Shown here one piece after another: positions 54,913 through 63,936 of a stretch of DNA of 64,000 bases. The notes beneath the pieces are model-generated. The model was not told where the DNA came from, searched no databases, and saw only the letters and a program-made list of their open reading frames with translations. Numbering within the stretch: position 1 is the stretch's first letter; every line of letters starts with the position of its first letter. The position numbers and the translations under genes were made by a program. Origin of the DNA: Pseudanabaena sp. lw0831 (GTDB lineage Bacteria > Cyanobacteriota > Cyanobacteriia > Pseudanabaenales > Pseudanabaenaceae); contig NZ_BBJB01000006.1 of assembly GCF_016584665.1 (NCBI RefSeq), forward strand, positions 20,419-84,418, written 5' to 3'.

Positions 54913-57765
54913 ATGAAGAGAATTCGATTTTGGATAGTAATTTGCCTTAGTTTTTTTCTTGTTCTAATTTCTCATCCACTTGTCGAGAGACTTTCTCCCA
55001 TTTATGCGCAAACTCCTTTTATTCAAAATATTCCCCTGCTACCTTTCAACATGCAAGGGCAAACCGAACTACAACCATTTGACGATTTAATCAAAGATCA
55101 TCAAAAACTAACGGGGCTATTTACACTCTATCGCCATCAAGAAACAGGCAAGACCTTTGCCGAAATTCAACCCGAACAACTTAATCGCAACTTTTTGGCG
55201 GTAATGACTCTTGAATCTGGGCTAGGTGAACGAGGTCTCTATCGTGGGGTTCCTCTACGTGACTTAATGTTCACCCTTCGTCGCTTAAACAATAATTTGC
55301 AATTTGTGGTTCCCAACACCAACTTTCGCGCTCAGCTAGGTGATCCCCAAGAGCGATCGCTTAGTCAATCCTTTAGTGACTCGATTTTGATATCACTGCC
55401 AATTCGGAGCATTCATCCTAAAAACAAATCTTTTTTAGTTGATTTAGATCCTTTGATCTTGAGTGATGTTTTACCAAATTTAAGTAAAACCTTGGCTGCA
55501 CAGCTTGGTGCTCCCTTCACCGCCGACCCCAGTAAATCTTATATCAGTAATGCGGAAGCATTTCCTCAAAATATTGAATTGGAATCGGTATTTAGTTTCA
55601 TGGGAGCAGCAATGCCAAGATCGGAGTTTAGCCCTCCTGACCTAAGTACTTTGTCCGATAGCAGCGCTTTTACGCTCAAAGTCCGTTATAGCCTATCTCA
55701 ACTCCCGACCCAAAATGGCTATCGTCCTCGCCTTGCTGATGAGCGAGTTGGCTATTTTGTCACCGCCTATCAAGACTTTTCTAAAAATTCTGGCAAAACT
55801 CCATTTGTACGCTATATCAACCGTTGGCATTTAGAAAAGCAAAATCCCAATGATTTACTTTCTCCACCCAAACAACCGATCACCTTTTGGATTGAAAATA
55901 CAGTTCCTTTAGAATATCGCAGTGCCGTGCGTGAAGGCGCGTTAATGTGGAATCGGGCCTTTGAGAAGATTGGGTTTAAAGATGCGATCGCAGTGAAACA
56001 AATGCCCGATCGCGCTGATTGGAACCCAGCCGATGTGCGCTATAACACGATTCGTTGGTTTAACTCGATTGATGGTTTCTTTGCGATGGGGCCATCTCGT
56101 ACTAATCCTTTAACAGGGCAGATTCTGGATGCTGATATTATTATCGACAGTAATTTGATTCGAGCGATCAAGCAAAATTATGGTAGTGTTGCTCAGCAAA
56201 ATAATTGGCAAAATTTGTCTTTTTTATCGCGGTTGACTGGTAATCCGAATCTATGTAGCTACGGCATGGATGCGCGGCGGATACGCTATGACAAACAAGC
56301 GATCGCATTGCTCAGAAAACAACCGATTACCAATAATTTCAATAACAACTTGTTTATGTCTAGCGCCAATGATTTGTGCTACGGCATGGAATCGGTGGAG
56401 CAATTTAAATTAGGCGCAATGTCTTTATCTCTGTTTGAGAATGTATTGCCGAGTAGCGATCGCATGAAGGATTATGTTAATCAATTCGTGCGTGAAGTCA
56501 CGGCTCATGAAGTTGGGCATACCTTGGGTTTGCGGCATAACTTTCATGGTAGCGCGATGCTCTCGCCTGCGGAATTGAATAATACTGAAATTACTCGTAA
56601 ACGGGGTTTAGTATCTTCCGTAATGGATTACAACGGTGTAAATATTGCACCACAGGGGACAAAGCAAGGTGATTTCTTCACTAGTAAAGTTGGTGCATAT
56701 GATGAATGGGCGATCGCCTATGGATATACCCCAATCAATGCGATTATTCCTGCTGGAGAACTCAAAGAGCTAGAAAAAATTGCTAAGCTTGCACCTCAGC
56801 CAGAGCTAGCCTATGCCCCCGATGAAGATGCATTTGCTGGACTCGATCCCATGATTCAAACCCATGACTTGAGCAACGATTCAGTTACTTATGCGCAGTG
56901 GCAATTTGATAATTCCCGCGTCATGTGGAATCGCATCGAGAAGCGTTATCCAGGCAAAGGAGAAAGTTTTAATGACACCAAAATCGCCTTCAATCAAGTC
57001 TTTGGGCATTATGCCTCTAATTTGTTTACCTTAGTTTCCTACGTTGGTGGACAATCTTTTAACCGTTATCGTTCTGGTGATGCGATCGGGCGATTACCAT
57101 TTGAGCCAATTCCTGTCGCGAAGCAACGTGAAGCGATCGCTACAATTCAAAAAAATCTATTTGCCGCTGATGCTCTCAAGTTTTCTCCAGATCTGCTGAA
57201 TAAACTGGCTCCATCTCGTTGGTATCACTGGGGCGCTTCACCTGATTTCTCTTCTCTAGACTATCCAATTCACGATCGCATTTTATCATTACAAACCTTT
57301 GTCTTGAGCGATTTACTATCTTCAGAACGCTTACAAAGGATGCGTGATACCGAATTGAAAACTACTGCTGGTCAAGCCCTGACATTGCCTGAGCTATTTG
57401 ATACTCTACTGCAAGGTATTTGGACAGAAGTTCTGCAACCACCTAATGACTTAACTCAAGTTTCCAGTCTGCGCCGTTCACTTCAGCGTCAACATATGAA
57501 TCTATTAGTTAATCTAGCTCTACGCAATCGACTCTCCTTAGACAAAATCGATAATTTCCTTGATTTTGTAGTTGGGATACAAACCAGCAATCCGCCCGAA
57601 GATGCTAGAACCCTCGCATGGCATCAACTCCGCCAACTGCGCGATCGCCTTACGAGTGTATTGCGCGATCGCGGCGACAAGCTTGACACCTATACTAAAG
57701 CCCATCTTGAAGAGGCAAGCGATCGCATTGCCAAAGCGATCGATGCGAAGTTACAGGCTCAGTAA
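54913..57765 (+). CDS. Secreted zinc metalloprotease (DUF5117/DUF4953 type)
   Basis: The 950-residue protein has a signal peptide (residues about 5-33, FWIVICLSFFLVLISHPLV, then YAQ). A large N-terminal domain with FRAQLGDPQERSLSQSFSDS is typical of DUF5117. The zinc site HEVGHTLGLRH lies at 532-542 with Glu533 as catalytic base, of the extended metzincin-type HExxHxxGxxH. A Met turn-like VMDYN follows. Likely periplasmic or secreted. The stop codon lies inside a perfect palindrome. Confidence 0.9.
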   Translation: MKRIRFWIVICLSFFLVLISHPLVERLSPIYAQTPFIQNIPLLPFNMQGQTELQPFDDLIKDHQKLTGLFTLYRHQETGKTFAEIQPEQLNRNFLAVMTLESGLGERGLYRGVPLRDLMFTLRRLNNNLQFVVPNTNFRAQLGDPQERSLSQSFSDSILISLPIRSIHPKNKSFLVDLDPLILSDVLPNLSKTLAAQLGAPFTADPSKSYISNAEAFPQNIELESVFSFMGAAMPRSEFSPPDLSTLSDSSAFTLKVRYSLSQLPTQNGYRPRLADERVGYFVTAYQDFSKNSGKTPFVRYINRWHLEKQNPNDLLSPPKQPITFWIENTVPLEYRSAVREGALMWNRAFEKIGFKDAIAVKQMPDRADWNPADVRYNTIRWFNSIDGFFAMGPSRTNPLTGQILDADIIIDSNLIRAIKQNYGSVAQQNNWQNLSFLSRLTGNPNLCSYGMDARRIRYDKQAIALLRKQPITNNFNNNLFMSSANDLCYGMESVEQFKLGAMSLSLFENVLPSSDRMKDYVNQFVREVTAHEVGHTLGLRHNFHGSAMLSPAELNNTEITRKRGLVSSVMDYNGVNIAPQGTKQGDFFTSKVGAYDEWAIAYGYTPINAIIPAGELKELEKIAKLAPQPELAYAPDEDAFAGLDPMIQTHDLSNDSVTYAQWQFDNSRVMWNRIEKRYPGKGESFNDTKIAFNQVFGHYASNLFTLVSYVGGQSFNRYRSGDAIGRLPFEPIPVAKQREAIATIQKNLFAADALKFSPDLLNKLAPSRWYHWGASPDFSSLDYPIHDRILSLQTFVLSDLLSSERLQRMRDTELKTTAGQALTLPELFDTLLQGIWTEVLQPPNDLTQVSSLRRSLQRQHMNLLVNLALRNRLSLDKIDNFLDFVVGIQTSNPPEDARTLAWHQLRQLRDRLTSVLRDRGDKLDTYTKAHLEEASDRIAKAIDAKLQAQ

Positions 57766-57809
57766 TTGAAATAAATAGGGGGCTATAGCCCCCTATTTAT
57801 TTCAATTAC
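57762..57809. terminator. 48-bp palindrome without loop
   Basis: GTAATTGAAATAAATAGGGG plus GCTA is directly followed by its complement. It covers the metalloprotease stop. The minus-strand flank 57810-57838 reads TACAGCGCTTTACGC and GGAACCAA, resembling the left flank of repeats A to C. Confidence 0.85.
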
Positions 57810-57839
57810 AAAATTTTGGTTCCGCGTAAAGCGCTGTAT

Positions 57840-58664
57840 TTACCTTGTTTCGGTTGATGGGGTTACTTTTTGGGGTGAAGGAATTAAATAAGCAATCACT
57901 GCACCACCAATAAAACCTGCCACATTGCGGACAATGGGAATCCATTCACTCGTGCGAACTAGGACAGGGCCTAAACCAAAGGAGATAAACAACATTCCCC
58001 AAAGTGGTGTAAAAATTAGCGCCCATTTCCAAGCAAAGATTTCGCCTTCCTTCCGAGGATGACCAGCAAACCCAAATATCACGCCACCGACAATAGAAGT
58101 AATCAGCGTCAGAATCCATTGCTCTTGCGGAATCCCTGGGACCACTGCACATCCATCTTGATCGAGACAAGTCGCGATCGCATCAATAGCCGACAAAATC
58201 GATTGATCGTACCCCTGCTCACGCACATAGAACTGATTACCATAACGTGACTGCAACTCAATCCAGAAGCTGCGTGATAGCAATGGATACACCGCATCAC
58301 CGACGCTAAAGTTTAGTAAGTTACGTCCACGCCCATCAGCAACAAGCATGACGCTACTCTCGTCTAGCCCCCAAAACTCCTTAACTGCCCGACCTGGGGT
58401 GCGATCGACTTGGGTAAGAACCCGCAATTTCCAGCCTGTTTGTTCTTCAAATCTAGTTAACTTTTGATCAAGTGCTAACTCTTCAGACTCAGTTAAAAAT
58501 CGTCCTAAATCAATTACATTTGTATATTTTTCGGGCAATAGCTCTGGTGCATCAAAAGCGTGAGCCGCAGGAATGTGCGTAAAGGCGATCGCTAAGGGCA
58601 GCATTATGGCGATCGCGATCGAGCTAAATCTCTGAACAAATCTCCGTAGAGTGTGATTAATCAT
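57840..58664 (-). CDS. TPM domain protein with signal peptide (Psb32/TLP18.3-like)
   Basis: The 274-residue protein has a signal peptide ending near AAHAF (residue 36), then a TPM domain (about 45-170: YTNVIDLGRFLTESEELALD and TGWKLRVLTQVDRTPG) and two or three membrane segments from about 190 to 265. The TPM domain is that of TLP18.3/Psb32, which aids photosystem II repair. The additional membrane region is less usual, so it may be a paralogue. Cys residues near 170 could form a disulfide. Confidence 0.82.
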   Translation of the reverse strand: MINHTLRRFVQRFSSIAIAIMLPLAIAFTHIPAAHAFDAPELLPEKYTNVIDLGRFLTESEELALDQKLTRFEEQTGWKLRVLTQVDRTPGRAVKEFWGLDESSVMLVADGRGRNLLNFSVGDAVYPLLSRSFWIELQSRYGNQFYVREQGYDQSILSAIDAIATCLDQDGCAVVPGIPQEQWILTLITSIVGGVIFGFAGHPRKEGEIFAWKWALIFTPLWGMLFISFGLGPVLVRTSEWIPIVRNVAGFIGGAVIAYLIPSPQKVTPSTETR

Positions 58665-58762
58665 GATTTTTATTAACTGTAAATTAAAAGTATATCTTAA
58701 TATTTCTTAATATCTTAGCAACAGTATATAGTTAAAGATACTTTCTCTCCGTATTTTTTCCT

Positions 58763-59602
58763 ATGGCAAGCCCAATTCAGTGGTATCCAGGTCATATCGC
58801 CAAAGCTGAAAAGCAGTTGTTAGAACAACTAAAATTGGTTGATGTGGTTATTGAGGTGCGTGATTCGCGCATTTTAATGTCTAGTAAACACCCCAAAATT
58901 GAAAAATGGGTGGAGGGAAAGTCGCACATTTTGGTATGCAATCGCATTGATGCCATCACCTCGAACGTAAAAACGCAGTGGATGCGCTGGTTTACCGAGC
59001 AAGATCGCATGGCATATTTCACCGATGCTCAGGCTGGCAAAGGCATGGTGGATTTGCTCAAGGCGGCTCAAGTCGCAGGCGAGAAAGTAAACGAACGGCG
59101 GCACGGTCGAGGCATGTTGCCGCGTCCTGTACGGGCTGTTGTAGTCGGGTTCCCCAATGTTGGCAAATCGGCGCTGATTAATCGGTTGCTTAAGAAAAGG
59201 GTGGTGGCGAGTTCCAATAAAGCGGGAGTAACCCGCCAGTTGCGCTGGATTAGGATTTCCGATCAGATCGAGTTGTTAGATACCCCTGGGGTAATTCCAC
59301 CTCTGCTCCATGACCAAGATGCGGCGATGAAACTTGCTATTTGTGATGATATCGGTCAGGCTGCCTACGACAATGTCTTGGTGGCTGCGGAAGCAGTAGA
59401 TTTGTTGATTAAGCTCAATGCTAAGTTAAGCAGCCGTTACGTCATCGATCCTGCGACGGTAACTTCAGGGATTGAGTATATTCATGAAGTTGCAGCTTTA
59501 AATAAATTTCAAGGCGATTTAGATAAGGTTGCAAGGCTAATTTTGTATGATTTCCGTAAGGGCAAATTAGGGGCGATCGCCCTAGAAATGCCACCTCAAT
59601 AA
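58763..59602 (+). CDS. rbgA: Ribosome biogenesis GTPase YlqF/RbgA
   Basis: The 279-residue protein is a circularly permuted GTPase: G4-like NRID (residue about 57, HILVCNRIDAI) precedes G1 GFPNVGKSALINRLL (about 130-144) and G3 LLDTPGVIPP. RbgA acts late in 50S subunit assembly. The C-terminal domain (about 190-275) fits the family. Start ATG at 58763. Confidence 0.93.
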   Translation: MASPIQWYPGHIAKAEKQLLEQLKLVDVVIEVRDSRILMSSKHPKIEKWVEGKSHILVCNRIDAITSNVKTQWMRWFTEQDRMAYFTDAQAGKGMVDLLKAAQVAGEKVNERRHGRGMLPRPVRAVVVGFPNVGKSALINRLLKKRVVASSNKAGVTRQLRWIRISDQIELLDTPGVIPPLLHDQDAAMKLAICDDIGQAAYDNVLVAAEAVDLLIKLNAKLSSRYVIDPATVTSGIEYIHEVAALNKFQGDLDKVARLILYDFRKGKLGAIALEMPPQ

Positions 59603-59744
59603 GTACCTTGGCATTTATAGTGAAGTAGCCCTGCACTCAAGTGCGGGCTAAAAGCTCAAACCCTTGGAAACGGGTTAACTTAGAAGTATTCTATAGTCTG
59701 CTGAAGCACAGACTTAGCAATTTCAACTAGCATTACTCAATCAG

Positions 59745-60650
59745 ATGACAAGCAAAATTTATTTAAAAGGCGTAAGGGCATATGGATATGTGGGATATCT
59801 GCCCGAAGAAAATATATTAGGACAATGGTTTGAAGTGGATGCTACCCTATGGGTCGATTTTGAGAAGGCTAGCCATAATGACGAAATTGAAGATACGGTT
59901 AATTATGTTTCGTGCATTCGCAAGATTGAAAATCTAATTCAGACCCAAAAATCCAAGCTAATCGAGAGATTGGTTGGCGCGATCGCAGACAGCTTGCTCG
60001 AAGACGAAAAAATCGCACAGGTCGAAGTACGAGTGATCAAGCAACCGCCAATTCCCAATTTTCTGGGTTCTGTTGCCGTAGAAATTATGCGATCGCGCTC
60101 TCAAGTCACCTCCACAAAAACAAAATTAGAATCAACTCTAGAACCCATATCTCTCCCTCAATCACCAATCGCCGAATCCCAATCACCAATCACCAATTCC
60201 ACCGAATCCAAAATCATCAGCATCCACACCGACGGAGCCTGTTCTAAAAATCCAGGTCCTGGAGGTTGGGGTGTAGTCATCCATTTCTCCGATGGCAGTA
60301 TCAAAGAACTCGGTGGCGGCATTCGTGAAACTACGAATAATCAAATGGAACTACAAGGCGCGATCGCAGCCTTAGAATTTTTGGCATCTCACAAACAATC
60401 CACTCCTGTCGATCTCTATACCGATAGCAAATATGTTCTAGATGGTATTACCAAATGGATTAAGGGGTGGAAAAAGAATGGTTGGAAAACCAAGGACAAT
60501 AAGCCAGTCAAAAATCAAGAATTTTGGCAACAACTCGATCCTCTAAATTCATCTAATATCCGATGGCATTGGGTAGAAGGACATTCTGGCGATCCTGATA
60601 ATGAAAGATGCGATGCGATCGCCCGCAGCTACACCGCAAAATACGCCTAA
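59745..60650 (+). CDS. FolB-RNase H1 fusion: dihydroneopterin aldolase and ribonuclease HI
   Basis: The 301-residue protein joins two unrelated enzymes. Residues 1-118 are dihydroneopterin aldolase, with [20 protein letters not shown], Glu22 and Lys99 in [13 protein letters not shown] linker of about 40 residues rich in Ser, Pro and Gln ([16 protein letters not shown]) follows. Residues 156-301 are RNase HI with all catalytic acids: Asp163 ([17 protein letters not shown]), Glu202, Asp227 and Asp290, plus His280. No stop separates them. Each half looks intact. FolB works in folate synthesis, RNase HI removes RNA-DNA hybrids; a link is not evident. Confidence 0.93.
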   Translation: MTSKIYLKGVRAYGYVGYLPEENILGQWFEVDATLWVDFEKASHNDEIEDTVNYVSCIRKIENLIQTQKSKLIERLVGAIADSLLEDEKIAQVEVRVIKQPPIPNFLGSVAVEIMRSRSQVTSTKTKLESTLEPISLPQSPIAESQSPITNSTESKIISIHTDGACSKNPGPGGWGVVIHFSDGSIKELGGGIRETTNNQMELQGAIAALEFLASHKQSTPVDLYTDSKYVLDGITKWIKGWKKNGWKTKDNKPVKNQEFWQQLDPLNSSNIRWHWVEGHSGDPDNERCDAIARSYTAKYA

Positions 60651-60683
60651 AAATAGGGACTCGCAATGCGAGCCCCTATTTTT
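60649..60683. terminator. 16-bp hairpin, AAT loop, after the fusion gene
   Basis: AAAAATAGGGACTCGC pairs with 60668-60683 with one mismatch, ending in T-run. Confidence 0.75.
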
Positions 60684-60717
60684 TTGGTAAAGTCATGATC
60701 ATTACAATTAGAATAAA

Positions 60718-61131
60718 ATGGCAAGAGATTTATTTCATGATGCAGTTAAAAATGCACTAATTAAAGATGGTTGGTGTATTACCGATGATCCATTTTCATT
60801 AAAAGTAGGAGATTCTGAACTTTATATTGATCTTGGTGCAGAAAGATTTATCGCCGCCGAACGCAACAATGAGAAAATTGCCGTAGAAATTAAAAGCTTC
60901 ATTGGGAACTCATCTGTCAGCGACTTTCATTTAGCTGTCGGACAATTTATTAATTATAGAATAGGTCTAAAAGCAGCTTATCCAGACCGTAAACTATTTC
61001 TAGCAATTCCCAATACTTCCTATGAAACCTTCTTCAAAAAAGAGTTTCCACGCATGGTAATCCAAGAATGCCAGATTGATATTTTAGTTTATGACACAAA
61101 AAATGAGGTAATTGTCACATGGAAAATCTAG
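60718..61131 (+). CDS. xisH: XisH family protein
   Basis: The 137-residue protein matches XisH, first described as a factor needed for excision of the fdxN element in Anabaena. Blocks: MARDLFHDAVKNALIKDGW, YIDLGAERFIAAERN and EKIAVEIKSFIGNSSVSDFH, LAVGQFINYRIGL. The pattern D...E-x-K suggests a PD-(D/E)XK-type fold. It overlaps xisI by 13 bp. Hundreds of copies exist in cyanobacteria, mostly without an element nearby. Confidence 0.95.
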   Translation: MARDLFHDAVKNALIKDGWCITDDPFSLKVGDSELYIDLGAERFIAAERNNEKIAVEIKSFIGNSSVSDFHLAVGQFINYRIGLKAAYPDRKLFLAIPNTSYETFFKKEFPRMVIQECQIDILVYDTKNEVIVTWKI

Positions 61132-61463
61132 AGAAAATCCAAAATTATCGCACTATCATCAAACAAATTCTCAACCAACATGCCTCTTATAAACCCTCAT
61201 ACAGCGAAATCGAAATGCAAACTCTATTTGATAACGAACAGGATCGCTATCAAGTACTAGCAATTGGTTGGAATCAAGACAAACGTATCTATGGTTGCTC
61301 CATGCACCTTGACATTCAAGCAGGGAAAATCTGGATTCAAGCCAACAATACAGAAATCGATATTGCCGAAGCTCTTGTCGCCAAAGGAGTCCCCAAAGAA
61401 GATATTGTGATTGGCTTACAGCCTGACTATTTGAGGAAATATACGGGATATGCGATCGCCTAA
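61119..61463 (+). CDS. xisI: XisI family protein
   Basis: The 114-residue protein matches XisI, the usual partner of XisH: KIQNYRTIIKQILNQHAS, QVLAIGWNQDKRIYGCSMH, DIQAGKIWIQANNTEIDIAE and a GVPKEDIVIGLQPDYLRKYT C-terminus. Start codon lies within the 3' end of xisH, so translation is probably coupled. The overlap supports a functional pair, possibly toxin-antitoxin-like. No fdxN element is visible here. Confidence 0.95.
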   Translation: MENLEKIQNYRTIIKQILNQHASYKPSYSEIEMQTLFDNEQDRYQVLAIGWNQDKRIYGCSMHLDIQAGKIWIQANNTEIDIAEALVAKGVPKEDIVIGLQPDYLRKYTGYAIA

Positions 61464-61578
61464 AGGTAAGATACTAAACAATGGCTTAAATTCTACGAGG
61501 ATGCTGGCAAGTGAATTACAAATTACAGCCCATAGATCCACGAATTAAGTCCGTTAACATTTTAAAAAACTCGTAAAC

Positions 61579-62259
61579 ATGGCAACAATAACAATAGAAT
61601 TAGAAAGAAAAGTCTTAAATCTTAATAAAGATTTGTCATCAGTTGCTTTAAGTAAACGCAATATTTTTCAGCAGCAATTTGAAGATGCAATTAAAAATAA
61701 ATCTACTGGTTGGCAATCATTATCAATAATTCCAAATAGTAGCCTACAAATTGATGAGTTTACTTTAAGGAGGATGATTGAAAAATATTCTGAACAGGCT
61801 GTGTATCGCCCAATTGATGATATGAGATATTTTTTCTCATATGCTAGGCGAGCATTTACAGAGATTGGCTATCCTCCTCTTTTTTATCGAGCAGTTACAG
61901 ATCGCAGAATGACTCAAAACAAAAGTGCTATCTCTGCCATTGGCGAAGGTATAGCAGGATTTATAGCTCAAAGAGTTTACGGATGCAGAAAGCTTTCTCG
62001 ACCATGCCAAGATGGTGTTGATATAATTATGTCTGCTGACAATACAACTTATTTAGTGGAAGCAAAAGGAACAGCGCTCATCGATAGATATAACTGGCGA
62101 GACAATAATTTAGGGAAAGCATACTTAGAAGAATTGTCTCGTGAAGTATTAAGTTCACATGGGATAGATATAAGATCAGTAAGAGGTCTTCTGATTGGTG
62201 TTCATTTGCAAAATGAATTACATTACAATTGTTCAATTATAGAAATAAATATAGCTTGA
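61579..62259 (+). CDS. Hypothetical protein with PD-(D/E)XK-like nuclease motif
   Basis: The 226-residue protein is not of a family I recognise. A PD-(D/E)XK-type signature can be read: Glu123 in GEGIAGFIAQ, Asp148 in CQDGVDIIMSADN and Glu161-Ala-Lys163 in TTYLVEAKGTA, with spacing that fits the fold. The rest is helical. The gene and its partner lack HIP1 sites and are AT-rich, unlike neighbours, suggesting transfer. The next ATG follows its stop after one base. A DNA-cutting role is inference. Confidence 0.7.
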   Translation: MATITIELERKVLNLNKDLSSVALSKRNIFQQQFEDAIKNKSTGWQSLSIIPNSSLQIDEFTLRRMIEKYSEQAVYRPIDDMRYFFSYARRAFTEIGYPPLFYRAVTDRRMTQNKSAISAIGEGIAGFIAQRVYGCRKLSRPCQDGVDIIMSADNTTYLVEAKGTALIDRYNWRDNNLGKAYLEELSREVLSSHGIDIRSVRGLLIGVHLQNELHYNCSIIEINIA

Positions 62260-62260
62260 C

Positions 62261-63046
62261 ATGAATAATCAAATAAAAGTCGTTGTTTTTTCTCAAGTAA
62301 AGGCAATTGTTGACCATGTTTGTAACAAAGAATCGCTAGAGGAATTGTCCACTTCTAGTGAGAAAGAGAATAATACTGATTTAGCAACTTCAATTTCTGA
62401 AGTTTTTAAAATATATATGCGTCAAATTGCTCGTAATGCGGAACAATATATATCTGATAGCATAGTCGAACAAGCATCTCACCAAACAATTAAAACTTTT
62501 TCAAACAACTTAAAAAAACATTCAAATATAAACCACAATAAAGTACTGGAAAAGATCCGTTTTTATGTAAAAAAAACGCAAGAATCTCTAACGAAAAAAC
62601 CATCAAAGACTCAAAAGAGTACAGTTTCTTCCCTAATAGAAGCCACAAATGATTTTCGATTCAATAGAAGACATAATGATTACAGGGATATACAGTCTGA
62701 AGACGAGAAATATATAGGTGTTTTTAATGAATTAAAAGGATATTTATCGAACTGCAAAAATCAGGTTAATGCTCCCGAAAGAAATATTCCTAATTTATAT
62801 ATCTCAAAAGTAGGATTTGATGACTTTATAGAAGGTTTATTTATTTATCCATCTATAGAGGATAGCGATGAGTTTTTAATAGATTTTACAAATCTGCCAT
62901 CTCAATTTAGATTGAGAGATAGTAGCAACTTGAATTTCCCTTTTGAGTTCATTAAAGAAGAGTTTGTCTTTATACAGCCCATTGAGCGATTAAGTAGCAC
63001 AGTAACAATACTTAGTAAACCAATTTTTGAAGAAATCCTTTTCTAA
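62261..63046 (+). pseudogene. Partner of the PD-(D/E)XK protein, 3' end replaced by IS630 insertion
   Basis: The frame encodes 261 residues, helical and charged at the start (NNQIKVVVFSQVKAIVDHVC), with a globular end (LYISKVGFDDFIEGLFIYPS). The left end of an IS630-type element starts at 62975, so the last about 23 residues (from QPIERLSSTVTIL on) are coded by the element. The original C-terminus is missing. Family unknown. It is coupled to the upstream gene. Confidence 0.65.
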
Positions 63047-63598
63047 CAAAAAAGGGAAAATGTTGATTAAATGCTGGAGTAGTTTTTGAGACTGAGGTCT
63101 GAGCAATCTAATAAAATATTTGAGAACCGACCACATCATCTCAATTGGATTAAAATCAGGAGAATAGGTGGGTAAATACAAAATCTTAGCTCCTGTATCT
63201 GTAATTGCTTGTGCTACACCCTCAACTTTATGGCAGTTAAGGTTATCCATGATTACTCTATTCTCAGGACGTAATTTAGGTACTAGGTCATCTTTGATAA
63301 AGGTGAGAAAATCTTCTCCTTTCATTGAACCCTGAATCGTTTTCAGCCAGACAATACCATCGACCGAAATAGCCCCAATGACTGTGTATTTCTGACCTTT
63401 GTAAAAGGGGCGATGGCTGAATACTCTTTTGCCACGCTCACTTCTTGCCACAGAGCGTTCCATCCCTTGCCATACTCCCGTTTCATCAATACAAATAAGA
63501 TCTTCAGCTTTCACATCCTGCAATGCTTCCCAAAATTCACATCTTTGCTGCTGTACTGCGTCACTTTTTACCTTTTCACTGCGATATGTCTTTTTTTT
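62990..63598 (-). CDS. IS630 transposase C-terminal part (orfB, DDE domain)
   Basis: The coding frame is open from about 63598 (no ATG; TTG at 63523 possible) to the stop at 62990. It contains the catalytic core: LICIDETGVWQG (first Asp), RVIMDNLNCHKVEG (second Asp), and ILYLPTYSPDFNPIEMMWSV (third Glu). It is out of frame with orfA. The stop of orfA comes before the nine-A run, so simple slippage on that run cannot join them. Activity is doubtful. Confidence 0.85.
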   Translation of the reverse strand, partial: KKKTYRSEKVKSDAVQQQRCEFWEALQDVKAEDLICIDETGVWQGMERSVARSERGKRVFSHRPFYKGQKYTVIGAISVDGIVWLKTIQGSMKGEDFLTFIKDDLVPKLRPENRVIMDNLNCHKVEGVAQAITDTGAKILYLPTYSPDFNPIEMMWSVLKYFIRLLRPQSQKLLQHLINIFPFLLEKDFFKNWFTKYCYCAT

Positions 63599-63936
63599 TA
63601 CGTGCTGTTATGCCTCTGGAAAAATCGGCACATACTGCCCGTGGTCACTGATACTCCTGTTTGTTCAGCTACTTCCTCACAGTACTGCCATAGTGTCCAA
63701 TCTGGATGTTCTGAAACAATTTCGAGGATTTTCTCCCGATGGGCTTCGAGGGGACTTTCGATTTGACTCCCTAATGGTTTGTGGTTTAGCTCTCCTGTCT
63801 CTCGGTATTGATTCAGCAGTGTTTGCACTGTTTTCGTAGCCACTTGAAATTGTTTAGCTACTTTCCTAATGGATGTATTTCCTGCTTCATAGGTTGCTAC
63901 GATCTTTTGTCTGAGATCTAGTGAGTAAGGTGGCAT
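63598..63936 (-). CDS. IS630 transposase N-terminal part (orfA, helix-turn-helix)
   Basis: The 112-residue protein begins MPPYSLDLRQKIVATYEAGN and TSIRKVAKQFQVATKTVQTL, a helix-turn-helix DNA-binding pattern of the Tc1/IS630 type, and ends with an HTH-like second part (SVTTGSMCRFFQRHNST). It is the first half of the split transposase. GGG-containing spacing upstream of the ATG is a reasonable ribosome site. Confidence 0.85.
   Translation of the reverse strand: MPPYSLDLRQKIVATYEAGNTSIRKVAKQFQVATKTVQTLLNQYRETGELNHKPLGSQIESPLEAHREKILEIVSEHPDWTLWQYCEEVAEQTGVSVTTGSMCRFFQRHNST

Noticed and set aside
60718..61463. xisH/xisI as sign of an excisable fdxN-type element
   Set aside because: No recombinase gene or matching attachment repeats were found, and these pairs are usually not linked to an element.
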